Part shown: one piece after another, positions 53,741-63,265 of the stretch
How the letters are laid out: the number at the start of each line of letters is the position of its first letter
How positions within the stretch are numbered: position 1 is the stretch's first letter
Translations under genes and position numbers: made by a program
From: Lysobacter enzymogenes
Lineage (GTDB): Bacteria > Pseudomonadota > Gammaproteobacteria > Xanthomonadales > Xanthomonadaceae
Direction: 5' to 3'
Length of the DNA: 64,000 nucleotides
NCBI RefSeq assembly: GCF_017355525.1
Contig: NZ_CP067395.1
Coordinates: forward strand, 1,798,001-1,862,000
Notes under the pieces: model-generated
The model's database searches: none
What the model was told of the DNA's origin: nothing
The model's input: only the letters and a program-made list of their open reading frames with translations

Positions 53741-54059
53741 ACCCCGATGCTGCAATGCAGCGCAAGCCGCATCGGGCGCGGCGGCTGAACCCAGGCCGCG
53801 CCCCGGCGCGCGCAAAAACGTGATCGCGAACGCGCCGCGGGCCATCCGCGGCGATCGCGCCGGCGCCTGAAAATCCCGCCGCCCGGCGCACGACGCCGCG
53901 CCGCTGCGCACGCTTTTCGCCCTTCCCCGCAGCGCCCGCAGCGCGTCCGCGCCGCCCCCGGACGCGGCCCGCGCGCCCCCGGCCGCGGCCGGCGTGGTCC
54001 GCAAAACCCGCCGCAGCCCATATAATCCCGCGATTACCGTTACTGGACCGGAGCCGGCG
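53741..54059. other. Intergenic region upstream of frr
   Basis: 319 bp, extremely GC-rich, with no coding frame I trust. A TATAAT at 54021-54026 is the probable -10 element of frr, giving a leader of about 28 nt; no clear -35. Confidence 0.55.
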
Positions 54060-54617
54060 ATGCTCAACGACATCAAGAAAGACGCACAGAACCGCATGGC
54101 CAAGAGCGTGGAAGCGTTCCGCCACGATCTGACCAAGGTCCGCACCGGCCGCGCCTCCGCCGCGCTGGTCGACCACCTGAAGGTCAACTACCACGGTTCG
54201 GAGATGCCGTTGAACCAGGTCGCCAGCGTCCAGGTCAGCGACGCGCGCACCCTCACCATCACCCCGTGGGAAAAGCAGATCGTCGGCGCGGTCGAGAAGG
54301 CCATCCTCGCCTCCGACCTCGGCCTGACCCCGAACACCGCCGGCACGGTGATCCGCATCAACCTGCCCGCGCTGACCGAAGAACGGCGCAAGGAACTGAC
54401 CAAGGTCGTGCACAGCGAGAGCGAGAACGCCAAGGTGGCGATCCGCAACATCCGCCGCGACGCCAACCATCAGGCCAAGGAACTGCTCAAGGACAAGAAG
54501 GTCACCGAAGACGAGCTGCGCGGCTTCGAAGGCGACATCCAGAAGGTCACCGACAGCGCGATCAAGGACGTCGACGGCGTGGTCAAGGCCAAGGAACAGG
54601 AACTGATGGCGGTCTGA
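54060..54617 (+). CDS. frr: Ribosome recycling factor
   Basis: A 185-residue tRNA-mimic protein that splits post-termination ribosomes with EF-G. MLNDIKKDAQNRMAKSVEAF, LTKVRTGRASAALVDHLKVN, VQVSDARTLTITPWEKQ and AVEKAILASDLGLTPNTAGT are typical, and length equals E. coli RRF. The ribosome site GGAG is eight nt before the ATG at 54060. Confidence 0.98.
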   Translation: MLNDIKKDAQNRMAKSVEAFRHDLTKVRTGRASAALVDHLKVNYHGSEMPLNQVASVQVSDARTLTITPWEKQIVGAVEKAILASDLGLTPNTAGTVIRINLPALTEERRKELTKVVHSESENAKVAIRNIRRDANHQAKELLKDKKVTEDELRGFEGDIQKVTDSAIKDVDGVVKAKEQELMAV

Positions 54618-54797
54618 GCCGACGCGGCGATCCGGCACTGAACTTCCGCGCCGCGCGCGGGTCCAGTTCCCCGGTTCGCCGCTGCCGACGGCCGGCGCGC
54701 CGGCTCGATCCGGGCCTGCGCGGCCCGAGCCGGCACGAACCTAGCCCGCACGACCCGCTTCCCGCCCTTCCCGCCTGAGGTTTCCGTCATCGGCGCC

Positions 54798-55565
54798 ATG
54801 CCTTCCGAGCCCGCCACCGCCGCGCCCGCACGCATCCCGCGCCACCTCGCCGTGATCATGGACGGCAACGGCCGCTGGGCCGAGCGCCGGCGCCGTCCGC
54901 GCATCATCGGCCACCGCGCCGGCGCGCGCGCGGTCAACGTGTGCATCGATTTCTGCATCGAGCGCGGCGTCCAGGCGCTGACCCTGTTCGCCTTCTCCAG
55001 CGAAAACTGGGGCCGGCCCGAGGACGAGGTCGGCGGCCTGATGAAGCTGTTCCTCAACGCGCTGGAGCGCGAGGTCGAGGAACTGCACCGGCGCGGCGTG
55101 CGCGTGCGCTTCATCGGCGAGCGCGGCCGCTTCTCCGACAAGATCCGCGAGCGCATGGCCGCGGCCGAGCGCCAGACCGAAGCCAACACCGTCCTGCACC
55201 TGACCATCGCCGCCAGCTACGGCGGCCGCTGGGACATCGCCCAGGCCGCGCGTTCGCTGGCCCAGGACGTGGCCGCCGGGCGGCTCGCGCCGGACGCGAT
55301 CGACGAACGCCTGCTGGCCGCGCGCATGTGCCTGGCCGACCTGCCGGCGCCGGACCTGTTCATCCGCACCGGCGGCGACACCCGCATCAGCAATTTCCTG
55401 CTGTGGCAGCTGGCCTACACCGAACTGTGGTTCACCGAAGCGCTGTGGCCGGAACTGGACGCGGCGATGCTGCAACGCGCGCTGGACGAGTTCGCCGGGC
55501 GCGAGCGCCGTTTCGGCCTGACCGGGGCGCAGATCGCGGCCCAGACCAACGAGACCGTTGAATGA
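54798..55565 (+). CDS. uppS: Undecaprenyl diphosphate synthase
   Basis: A 255-residue cis-prenyltransferase building the C55 lipid carrier for peptidoglycan and LPS. Motifs: LAVIMDGNGRWAERR (catalytic Asp), ALTLFAFSSENWGRP, and DLFIRTGGDTRISNFLLWQL. Its end overlaps cdsA (ATGA). A 180-bp gap after frr suggests its own promoter. Confidence 0.97.
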   Translation: MPSEPATAAPARIPRHLAVIMDGNGRWAERRRRPRIIGHRAGARAVNVCIDFCIERGVQALTLFAFSSENWGRPEDEVGGLMKLFLNALEREVEELHRRGVRVRFIGERGRFSDKIRERMAAAERQTEANTVLHLTIAASYGGRWDIAQAARSLAQDVAAGRLAPDAIDERLLAARMCLADLPAPDLFIRTGGDTRISNFLLWQLAYTELWFTEALWPELDAAMLQRALDEFAGRERRFGLTGAQIAAQTNETVE

Positions 55566-56416
55566 CCCAAACCCGCCTGATTGCCGCGCTGGTGATGGCT
55601 CCCGTGGCGATCGCCGCGATCCTGCTGCTGCCGACCCCGTGGATGATCGCGGCGGCCGCGGTCGTGTTCCTGGCCGGGCTGTGGGAGTGGTTCGATCTGG
55701 CCGAGATCGAGGACACCCTCTCGCGCACCGTGCTGCTGGTGGTGCACATGGCGCTGATGGTGGCGATCGTGTGGGCCTCGCGCGGCGGCGGCGCCGGCGA
55801 TCCGGCCCAGCCGCCGTCGATGGTGCTGTTCAAGATCGCCTCGCTGGTCGGGGTGATCTGGTGGCTGCTGGCCCTGCTGTGGCTGCAGCGCTTCAACTTC
55901 GCCAGCGACCACCGCACCTATGCGCGCATGTTCAAGCTGGCCGCGGCCGCGCTGAGCGTGATCCCGGCCTGGTGCGCGCTGACCTGGATCCACGCCGACG
56001 GCCCCAACGGCCACTGGTGGCTGCTGACCGCGCTGGCGGTGGTGTGGGCGGCCGATTCGGGCGCGTATTTCGCCGGGCGCAAGTTCGGCATGCTCAAGCT
56101 GGCCCCGCGGGTCAGTCCGAACAAGACCGTGGAAGGCCTGATCGGCGGCGCCGTGGCCGGCGTCGCGGTCGGCGTCGGCCTGTCGCTGCTGGCCGGCGCG
56201 AGCGCCGCCCAGCTGCCGTGGGTCGCGCTGGTGTCGCTGGTCGCGGTGCTGTTCTCGGTGGTCGGCGACCTGTTCGAAAGCCTGCTCAAGCGCCACGCCG
56301 GGGTCAAGGACTCCGGGCATCTGATCCCGGGCCACGGCGGCGTGCTCGACCGCATCGACGGGGTGCTCGCGGCGCTGCCGGTGTTCGCCCTGGGCAAGGC
56401 CATTTTCGGGTTCTGA
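55562..56416 (+). CDS. cdsA: Phosphatidate cytidylyltransferase
   Basis: A 284-residue inner-membrane enzyme making CDP-diacylglycerol for all phospholipids. About seven helices. The family signature is at the C-terminal end: [19 protein letters not shown], with [14 protein letters not shown] before it. Overlaps uppS by 4 bp and lies 4 bp before dxr, so the three genes are coupled. Confidence 0.96.
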   Translation: MTQTRLIAALVMAPVAIAAILLLPTPWMIAAAAVVFLAGLWEWFDLAEIEDTLSRTVLLVVHMALMVAIVWASRGGGAGDPAQPPSMVLFKIASLVGVIWWLLALLWLQRFNFASDHRTYARMFKLAAAALSVIPAWCALTWIHADGPNGHWWLLTALAVVWAADSGAYFAGRKFGMLKLAPRVSPNKTVEGLIGGAVAGVAVGVGLSLLAGASAAQLPWVALVSLVAVLFSVVGDLFESLLKRHAGVKDSGHLIPGHGGVLDRIDGVLAALPVFALGKAIFGF

Positions 56417-56420
56417 GCCG

Positions 56421-57626
56421 ATGACCCTGCCGCAACGCAACGTCGCCGTGCTCGGCGCCACCGGTTCGATCGGCGCTTCGGCGCTGGACGTGATCGCCCG
56501 CCATCCGCAGGCGCTGCGCGCCAGCGTGCTCGCCGCCGGCGGCAAGGTCGAAGCCTTGCTGGCGCTGTGCGAGCGGCATCGTCCCGAACACGCGGTGATC
56601 GCCGACCCGGCCGGTTTCGACGCCCTGCGCGAGGGCCTGCGCGCGCGCGGGCTGGCGACCCAGGCGCACCAGGGCGACCAGGCCCTGGTCGAGCTGGTCG
56701 GCTCGGACGCCTGCGACACCGTGGTCGCCGCGATCGTCGGCGCCGCCGGCCTGGATTCGACCCTGGCCGCGGCCCGCGCCGGCAAGCGCCTGCTGCTGGC
56801 CAACAAGGAATCGCTGGTGCTGGCCGGCGAGCTGCTGATGCGCGCCGCGCACGAGGCCGGCGCGACCATCGTGCCGATCGACAGCGAGCACAACGCGATC
56901 TTCCAGTGCCTGCCCGACGCCCACGCCCACGCCGGGCTCAAGCGCATCCTGCTGACCGCCTCGGGCGGGCCGTTCCGCGGGCGTACACGTTCGCAGTTGG
57001 GCGAAGTCACCCCGGAACAGGCCGTCGCCCACCCGAAGTGGTCGATGGGCCCGAAGATCTCGGTCGACTCCGCGACCCTGATGAACAAGGGCCTGGAAGT
57101 GATCGAGGCGCACCACCTGTTCGGCCGCGCGGACCCGTCCGCGCCGCTGCCGATCGAGGTGCTGGTGCATCCGCAAAGCCTGGTCCATTCGCTGGTCGAA
57201 TTCGTCGACGGCTCGACCCTGGCCCAGCTCGGCCTGCCGGACATGCGTACCTCGCTGGCGGTCGGCTTCGGTTGGCCGCGGCGGATCGAATCGGGCGTGG
57301 CCGGATTGGACCTGCTGGCCCACGGCAAGCTCGAATTCGAGCGCCCCGACCTGGACGCCTTCCCCTGCCTGCGCCTGGCCTTCCAGGCCCTGGCCGCCGG
57401 CGGCACCGCGCCGGCCACGCTCAACGCCGCCAACGAAGCGGCGGTTTCAGCGTTTCTTCAGCGCCGTGTGGGTTTCCTAGCGATACCCGCGCTGGTCGAG
57501 GACACCCTCGCCGCGCTCCCGTCCACCCCGGCCAGCTCGCTGGCGGCGCTGCGCGAGGCCGATGTCCAGGCCCGCCGCCACGCCGAGCAGGCGATCGGCC
57601 GCGCCGCCCGACCCTTGCGAGCCTGA
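56421..57626 (+). CDS. dxr: 1-deoxy-D-xylulose 5-phosphate reductoisomerase
   Basis: A 401-residue NADPH-dependent enzyme, second step of the MEP isoprenoid pathway and the target of fosmidomycin. NADPH motif [20 protein letters not shown], metal site [14 protein letters not shown], and [34 protein letters not shown]. It supplies precursors for UppS upstream. rseP begins 8 bp after. Confidence 0.98.
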   Translation: MTLPQRNVAVLGATGSIGASALDVIARHPQALRASVLAAGGKVEALLALCERHRPEHAVIADPAGFDALREGLRARGLATQAHQGDQALVELVGSDACDTVVAAIVGAAGLDSTLAAARAGKRLLLANKESLVLAGELLMRAAHEAGATIVPIDSEHNAIFQCLPDAHAHAGLKRILLTASGGPFRGRTRSQLGEVTPEQAVAHPKWSMGPKISVDSATLMNKGLEVIEAHHLFGRADPSAPLPIEVLVHPQSLVHSLVEFVDGSTLAQLGLPDMRTSLAVGFGWPRRIESGVAGLDLLAHGKLEFERPDLDAFPCLRLAFQALAAGGTAPATLNAANEAAVSAFLQRRVGFLAIPALVEDTLAALPSTPASSLAALREADVQARRHAEQAIGRAARPLRA

Positions 57627-57633
57627 TCCGGCC

Positions 57634-58992
57634 ATGAGCGAAATCCTGGGCTCCCTGTGGTGGCTCATCATCAGCATCGGTTTGCTGGTGACTTTCCACG
57701 AATTCGGCCATTTCTGGGTCGCCCGCCGCTGCGGGGTCAAGGTGCTGCGCTTCTCGGTCGGCTTCGGCAAGCCGCTGTGGATGCGGGTCGGCAAGGACGG
57801 CACCGAATACGCGATCGGGCGCATCCCGCTCGGCGGCTACGTCAAGATGCTCGACGAGCGCGAGTACGAGATCGGCGAAGCGCTGCAGCCCTACGCGTTC
57901 AACCGCAAGCCGGTGTGGCAGCGCATCGCGATCGTGGCTGCCGGCCCGGTCGCCAACCTGGTCCTGTGCGTGGCCTTCCTGTGGGGCATGTTCGTGATCG
58001 GCCGGCCGGATTTCGCCCCGGTGGTCGGCGCCAGCACCGGCATCGCGGCCGAGTCCGGCCTGCGTCGCGGCGATCTCATCGAATCCGTCGGCGAGCGCGC
58101 CACCCCGACCTGGAGCGAGGTGCAGATGGCGCTGACCCTCGGCGCGCTCGACCGCCAGGACCTGCCGGTCAAGGTCCGCGCCGAGAACGGCAGCGAACTG
58201 GTCCGGACCCTGCGCCTGACCCGGCTGCCGGCCGAATTCGACCAGCGCCGCGCGGTCCAGGCGATCGGCCTGAGCGGGCGCCACGAGCTGGTGCCGGCGG
58301 TGATCGGCCGGGTCCTGCCCGACAAGCCCGCCTGGCGCGTGCTGGCCGAGGGCGACCGCATCACCGCCCTCGACGGCGACCCGATCCCGAGCTGGAACGA
58401 CCTGCCCGCGGCGGTCGCCCGGCTCGGCGAGCGCGGCGGCAAGGCCATGATCGAAGTGCAGCGCAACGGCGACCGCCTGGCGCTGGAAATCCAGCCGGGC
58501 CGGCTGAACGTGGACGGCAAGGAGTTCTGGGGCTTCGGCATCGAGCCGGCCACCCCGGCCCCGCCCAAGCGCGACGCGGTGCTGCGCTACGGCCCGCTGG
58601 CGGCGGTGCCGGCGGCGCTGCGCGAGAGCTGGCACCAGGCCGGCGAGCTGTACGCGATGATCGGCCGCGCCTTCAGCGGCCGGGTGTCGCTGCAGAACAC
58701 CGTGGCCGGCCCGGTCACCATCGGCCGCGCCGCCAACGCCTACGCCAACAACGGCCCGGCCTGGTACCTGCAATTGCTGGCGATGCTGTCGCTGAGCCTG
58801 GGCATTCTGAACCTGCTGCCGATCCCGATCTTGGACGGCGGACACCTGCTGTATTACCTTATCGAGCTTGTTAAGGGCAGCCCGGTCAGCGAGCGAGTCA
58901 TGGCGGCCGGGCATTTCGTCGGCCTGGCGTTGATCGCGAGCCTCATGGGCCTGGCGTTCTACAACGACATCTTGAACAACCTGGTGCGCTGA
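57634..58992 (+). CDS. rseP: Site-2 protease RseP
   Basis: A 452-residue intramembrane zinc metalloprotease that cleaves RseA after DegS to release sigma-E. The HExxH motif is in VTFHEFGHFWVARRCG at residues about 20-30; two PDZ domains occupy the middle (PVVGASTGIAAESGLRRGDL, RVLPDKPAWRVLAEGDRI); the LDG motif is in NLLPIPILDGGHLLYYLIEL. Length matches E. coli RseP (450). It precedes bamA, linking envelope stress sensing and outer-membrane assembly. Confidence 0.97.
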   Translation: MSEILGSLWWLIISIGLLVTFHEFGHFWVARRCGVKVLRFSVGFGKPLWMRVGKDGTEYAIGRIPLGGYVKMLDEREYEIGEALQPYAFNRKPVWQRIAIVAAGPVANLVLCVAFLWGMFVIGRPDFAPVVGASTGIAAESGLRRGDLIESVGERATPTWSEVQMALTLGALDRQDLPVKVRAENGSELVRTLRLTRLPAEFDQRRAVQAIGLSGRHELVPAVIGRVLPDKPAWRVLAEGDRITALDGDPIPSWNDLPAAVARLGERGGKAMIEVQRNGDRLALEIQPGRLNVDGKEFWGFGIEPATPAPPKRDAVLRYGPLAAVPAALRESWHQAGELYAMIGRAFSGRVSLQNTVAGPVTIGRAANAYANNGPAWYLQLLAMLSLSLGILNLLPIPILDGGHLLYYLIELVKGSPVSERVMAAGHFVGLALIASLMGLAFYNDILNNLVR

Positions 58993-59096
58993 ATGCCGGC
59001 CTGACGCTCGCTCCAACGCTACGCCCACACCCTCAAAGCCCGCTCCGCACCCCCTGCCAGCGCCTTAGCGCGGCAAACCAGCCCCCAACGGACGTA

Positions 59097-61565
59097 ATGA
59101 TGACGCGAATTCCTAATCGCCGCCTGCTCGCCCTCGCCCTTGCCACGGCAATGACCTCGGCCCCGGCGATTCCCGCGATGGCGCAGTCCGCCGATCCGTT
59201 CGCCCTGGGAGGCGGCGCCAAGACCCCGGCGCCGGGCTCGTTCACCGTCAGCGACATCCGCATCGACGGCCTGCAGCGCATCTCCGCCGGTACGGTCTTC
59301 ACCTACCTGCCGGTCGAACGCGGCGACACCATGGACAGCGCCAAGGCCGGCGACGCGATCCGCGCGCTGTACAAGACCGGCTTCTTCGAGGACGTGCACC
59401 TGGACCGCCAGGGCACCATCCTGGTCGTCACCGTGACCGAGCGTCCGGCGATCAACAAGCTCACCCTCAGCGGCAACAAGGACATCAAGTCCGACGACCT
59501 GCTCAAGGGCCTGAAGGACATCGGCCTGGCCGAAGGCGAAACCTTCGACCGGCTGGCGTTGGACAAGGTCACCCAGGACCTGGCGCGCCAGTACAACAAC
59601 CGCGGCAAGTACAACGTCGAGATCACCCCGACCGTGTCGCGGCTGGACCGCAACCGCGTCGACATCACGATCAACGTCAAGGAAGGCAAGGCGGCCAAGA
59701 TCCGCCACATCAACCTGATCGGCAACGACAAGTTCGAGCAGAAGGACATCCTCAACGGCTGGGAATCGCGCGAGCACAACTGGCTCAGCTGGTACCGCCG
59801 CGACGACCAGTACTCGCGCGAGAAGCTGTCCGGCGACCTGGAAAAGCTCAACGCCTACTACCTCGACCGCGGCTACGTCGATTTCACCATCGACTCGACC
59901 CAGGTCTCGATCAGCCCCGACCGCCAGGACATGTTCCTGACCGCCGGCCTGAGCGAGGGCGACCAGTACAAGATCTCCAGCGTGCAGGTCACCGGCGACA
60001 CGATCCTGCCGAAGGAGGAGATCGAGAAGCTGGTCATCGTCAAGCCCGACCAGATCTTCTCGCGGCGCCTGCTGGAAATCAGCTCCGACGCGATCACCGC
60101 GACCCTGGGCAACGTCGGCTACGCCTTCGCCCAGGTCAATCCGATCCCGGACATCAACCGCGAGAACAAGACCGTCGGCATCAACATGCAGGTGGTGCCG
60201 GGCCCGCGCGTCAACGTGCGCCGGATCATCTTCAAGGGCAACACGCGCACCGGCGACGAGGTCTTGCGCCGCGAGATGCGCCAGTTCGAAGGCACCTGGT
60301 ATTCGCAGGCGGCGATCGACCGCTCCAAGATCCGCCTGCAGGGCCTGGGCTACTTCGAGACCGTCGACGTCGAAAGCAAGCCGGTGCCCGGCAGCAACGA
60401 CCAGGTCGACGTGACCTACAACCTCAAGGAAACCACCTCCGGCAGCTTCGTGTTCGGCCTGGGCTATTCGCAGCTCGGCAAGCTGACCACGCAGATCCAG
60501 CTGTCGCAGAACAACTTCCTCGGCAGCGGCAACCGCGTGTCGGTGCAGGCGCAGCGCAGCTACTACCAGGAGCGCTTCGACTTCTCCTACACCAACCCGT
60601 ACTTCACCGACGACGGCGTCTCGCTGGGCTACAACCTGTCGTGGCGCAAGCTCGACTACTCCGACTTCAACACCGCGCAGTACTCCACCACCAACGGCAC
60701 CGCGCAGGTCGTGCTGGGCATTCCGCTGACCGAGACCGACGCCATCACCGGCCTGGTCGGCATCGACAGCAACGAGATCCTGATCGGCCGCAGCTACACC
60801 CCGCAGAGCATCGTCGACTACCTCGACGCGCTCGGCCACCAGACCTTCAAGGCCTGGCGCGCGCAGATCGGCTGGGGCCGCAACAGCCTCAACCACGCGC
60901 TGACGCCGACCGCCGGCACCCAGCAGCGCCTGTGGCTGGAAGCGACCCTGCCGGGCTCGACGGTCGAGTACTACAAGATCAACTACAGCTTCTCCAAGTT
61001 CTGGCCGCTGTCGCGCCACCTGGTGCTGAACACCCGCGCCGAACTCGGCTACGGCGACAGCTACGGCAAGGACACCAGCCGCATCATCGACCGCGACGGC
61101 CCGAACGGCCCGCTGCCGCCGGAGAAGATCACCGCCACCGGCCTGCCGTTCTTCGAGAACTTCTACGCCGGCGGCGTGCGCTCGGTGCGCGGCTTCACCG
61201 ACAACACCCTGGGTCCGCGCGAGGCCTCGCTCAACGGCACCTACGCGCAGCCGCTCGGCGGCGCGTTCAAGACCACCGGCTCGCTGGAAATGTACTTCCC
61301 GACCCTGCTCGACACCCCGGCCGCGCGCGTGTCGGCGTTCGTCGACTTCGGCAACGTGTACAAGGACTACGACTCGTTCGAGGCCAACGAGCTGCGCGCT
61401 TCGGCCGGCATCGCGCTGATGTGGCGCTCGCCGATGGGCCCGATCTCGATCAGCTACGCGTTCCCGTTCAAGAAGCAGGACGACGTGCTCGACGTCAACG
61501 GCAAGAAGACCGGCCGCGGCGACGAACTCGAGCGCCTGCAGTTCACCTTCGGCGGCACGTTCTGA
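59097..61565 (+). CDS. bamA: Outer membrane assembly factor BamA
   Basis: An 822-residue Omp85 protein. A signal peptide (ends AMA, residue 29) is followed by five POTRA domains (the first begins FTVSDIRIDGLQRISAGTVF) and a 16-strand barrel whose surface loop carries GGVRSVRGFTDNTLGPRE, the conserved VRGF/Y motif. The C-terminus LQFTFGGTF ends in Phe. It inserts beta-barrel proteins such as the porin at 3004. An ATG three bases downstream is an equally possible start. lpxD follows 26 bp later; no skp/ompH gene stands between them. Confidence 0.98.
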   Translation: MMTRIPNRRLLALALATAMTSAPAIPAMAQSADPFALGGGAKTPAPGSFTVSDIRIDGLQRISAGTVFTYLPVERGDTMDSAKAGDAIRALYKTGFFEDVHLDRQGTILVVTVTERPAINKLTLSGNKDIKSDDLLKGLKDIGLAEGETFDRLALDKVTQDLARQYNNRGKYNVEITPTVSRLDRNRVDITINVKEGKAAKIRHINLIGNDKFEQKDILNGWESREHNWLSWYRRDDQYSREKLSGDLEKLNAYYLDRGYVDFTIDSTQVSISPDRQDMFLTAGLSEGDQYKISSVQVTGDTILPKEEIEKLVIVKPDQIFSRRLLEISSDAITATLGNVGYAFAQVNPIPDINRENKTVGINMQVVPGPRVNVRRIIFKGNTRTGDEVLRREMRQFEGTWYSQAAIDRSKIRLQGLGYFETVDVESKPVPGSNDQVDVTYNLKETTSGSFVFGLGYSQLGKLTTQIQLSQNNFLGSGNRVSVQAQRSYYQERFDFSYTNPYFTDDGVSLGYNLSWRKLDYSDFNTAQYSTTNGTAQVVLGIPLTETDAITGLVGIDSNEILIGRSYTPQSIVDYLDALGHQTFKAWRAQIGWGRNSLNHALTPTAGTQQRLWLEATLPGSTVEYYKINYSFSKFWPLSRHLVLNTRAELGYGDSYGKDTSRIIDRDGPNGPLPPEKITATGLPFFENFYAGGVRSVRGFTDNTLGPREASLNGTYAQPLGGAFKTTGSLEMYFPTLLDTPAARVSAFVDFGNVYKDYDSFEANELRASAGIALMWRSPMGPISISYAFPFKKQDDVLDVNGKKTGRGDELERLQFTFGGTF

Positions 61566-61591
61566 GCGCGGCCTCGCGGCCGCACCCTGGC

Positions 61592-62620
61592 GTGAACGCA
61601 AGCCATTACACCGCCCGCGAACTGGCCGAGCGCTTCGCGCTCGGCCTGCACGGCGACGGCGAGGTCCGCATCGACGGCGTCGGCACCCTGGCCAAGGCCG
61701 GGCCGAGCCAGCTGGCGTTCCTGGCCAATCCGAAATACCGCTCGCAGCTCGACGGCAGCGCCGCCGGCGTGGTGGTGATGCGCGAGGACGCGGCCGCCGG
61801 CTACGCCGGCACCGCGCTGATCGCGCGCGATCCCTACGCCGCGTTCGCCAAGATGTCGGCGCTGTTCGAGCCCAGGCCCGAACGTCCGCCCGGCATCCAC
61901 GCCTCGGCCGCGATCGACCCGACCGCCGAGGTCTCCCCGCTCGCCCACATCGGCGCGTTCGTCAGCATCGGCGCGCGCAGCCGCGTCGAGGCCGGGGCGA
62001 TGCTCGGCCCGGGCTGCGTGATCGGCGACGACTGCGCGGTCGGCGAAGGCTGCGAACTGGTCGCGCGGGTCACCCTGGTGACCCGGGTGCGCCTGGGCAA
62101 GCGCGTGCTGATCCATCCCGGCGCGGTGCTTGGCGCCGACGGCTTCGGCCTGGCGATGGAAGCCGGGCGCTGGCTCAAGGTGCCGCAGCTCGGCGGGGTC
62201 GAGATCGGCGACGACTGCGAGATCGGCGCCAACACCACCATCGACCGCGGCGCCATCGAGGACACCGTGCTCGAGGAAGACGTGCGCCTGGACAACCAGA
62301 TCCAGATCGGCCACAACGTCCGCATCGGCGCGCACAGCGCGATGGCCGGCTGCTCGGCCGCGGCCGGCAGCGCCAAGATCGGCCGCTACTGCCTGATCGG
62401 CGGCGGCGCCGGCGTGCTCGGCCATCTGGAGGTCTGCGACAAGGTCACCGTCACCGCGATGAGCTTGGTCACCAGCTCGATCCGCGAACCCGGCGAATAT
62501 TCCTCGGGCACCCCGCTGATGGACAACCGCAGCTGGCGCAAGAACGCCGCGCGCTTCAAGCAGCTCGACGCGATCGCCCGGCGCACCCGCGGCGCGGGCG
62601 GCGGCGGCGAAGAAAGCTGA
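61592..62620 (+). CDS. lpxD: UDP-3-O-(3-hydroxyacyl)glucosamine N-acyltransferase
   Basis: A 342-residue trimeric left-handed beta-helix enzyme, third step of lipid A synthesis. The uridine-binding N-domain (residues 1-100, LGTLAKAGPSQLAFLANPKY-like) precedes about 15 hexapeptide coils (IGAFVSIGARSRVEAGAMLG). The catalytic His is in NQIQIGHNVRIGAHSAMAG. The start is GTG at 61592, giving NASHYTARELAERF; there is no ATG nearby in frame. Confidence 0.96.
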   Translation: MNASHYTARELAERFALGLHGDGEVRIDGVGTLAKAGPSQLAFLANPKYRSQLDGSAAGVVVMREDAAAGYAGTALIARDPYAAFAKMSALFEPRPERPPGIHASAAIDPTAEVSPLAHIGAFVSIGARSRVEAGAMLGPGCVIGDDCAVGEGCELVARVTLVTRVRLGKRVLIHPGAVLGADGFGLAMEAGRWLKVPQLGGVEIGDDCEIGANTTIDRGAIEDTVLEEDVRLDNQIQIGHNVRIGAHSAMAGCSAAAGSAKIGRYCLIGGGAGVLGHLEVCDKVTVTAMSLVTSSIREPGEYSSGTPLMDNRSWRKNAARFKQLDAIARRTRGAGGGGEES

Positions 62621-62647
62621 GCCCCCTGCCCGGCCCCGCGCCGCGCA

Positions 62648-62653
62648 TACAAT
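62648..62653 (+). promoter_or_regulatory. Possible -10 element upstream of fabZ
   Basis: TACAAT in the 185-bp lpxD-fabZ gap, followed by GGCGCC; the phrase ACAATGGCGC recurs at 62730. A second promoter for fabZ-lpxA is possible. Confidence 0.3.
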
Positions 62654-62805
62654 GGCGCCCCAGCCGCCCGGCCCCGCGCGGTCCATACGGTAGCGCCACA
62701 CCCGCCGCGGAAACTGCGGGACAATGGCGCTCCGCGTCACACCACAAGGGTCGCCAGGCACGGCGGCCGCGAGCACAGGACGTGCGATAAAGGACGAAAG
62801 ACAAG

Positions 62806-63261
62806 ATGAGCCAGACCCTGCGACTCCCGCTCGACGTGCCGGCGATCCAGCAACTGCTGCCGCACCGCTATCCGTTCCTGCTGATCGACCGCGTGCTCGA
62901 ACTGGAACCCCACAAGCGCGTGCTCGCCATCAAGGGCGTGAGCTGCAACGAGCCCTTCTTCAACGGCCACTTCCCCGGCAACCCGGTCATGCCCGGCGTG
63001 CTGGTGATCGAGGCCCTGGCCCAGGCCGGCGGCCTGCTGACCCAGGTCTCGCACGGCGGCCTCGCCGACGGCCGCTCGTTCTACCTGGTCAAGGTCGACA
63101 ACGCGCGCTTCTCGCGCATGGTCGTGCCCGGCGACCGGCTCGAACTCGAGGTCAACCTCAAGCGCATGATCCGCAACATGGCGCTGTTCGACGGCGTCGC
63201 CCGGGTCGACGGCGAAGTCGTGGCCAGCGCCCAGATCATGTGCGCCGAAGCCAAGGAATGA
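62806..63261 (+). CDS. fabZ: 3-hydroxyacyl-ACP dehydratase FabZ
   Basis: A 151-residue hot-dog-fold dehydratase of fatty-acid elongation, with active-site His in [19 protein letters not shown] and Glu in the same helix. [20 protein letters not shown] is the usual N-terminus. It competes with LpxA for 3-hydroxyacyl-ACP, which explains its place in the lipid A cluster. lpxA starts 4 bp after its stop. Confidence 0.98.
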   Translation: MSQTLRLPLDVPAIQQLLPHRYPFLLIDRVLELEPHKRVLAIKGVSCNEPFFNGHFPGNPVMPGVLVIEALAQAGGLLTQVSHGGLADGRSFYLVKVDNARFSRMVVPGDRLELEVNLKRMIRNMALFDGVARVDGEVVASAQIMCAEAKE

Positions 63262-63265
63262 TCCG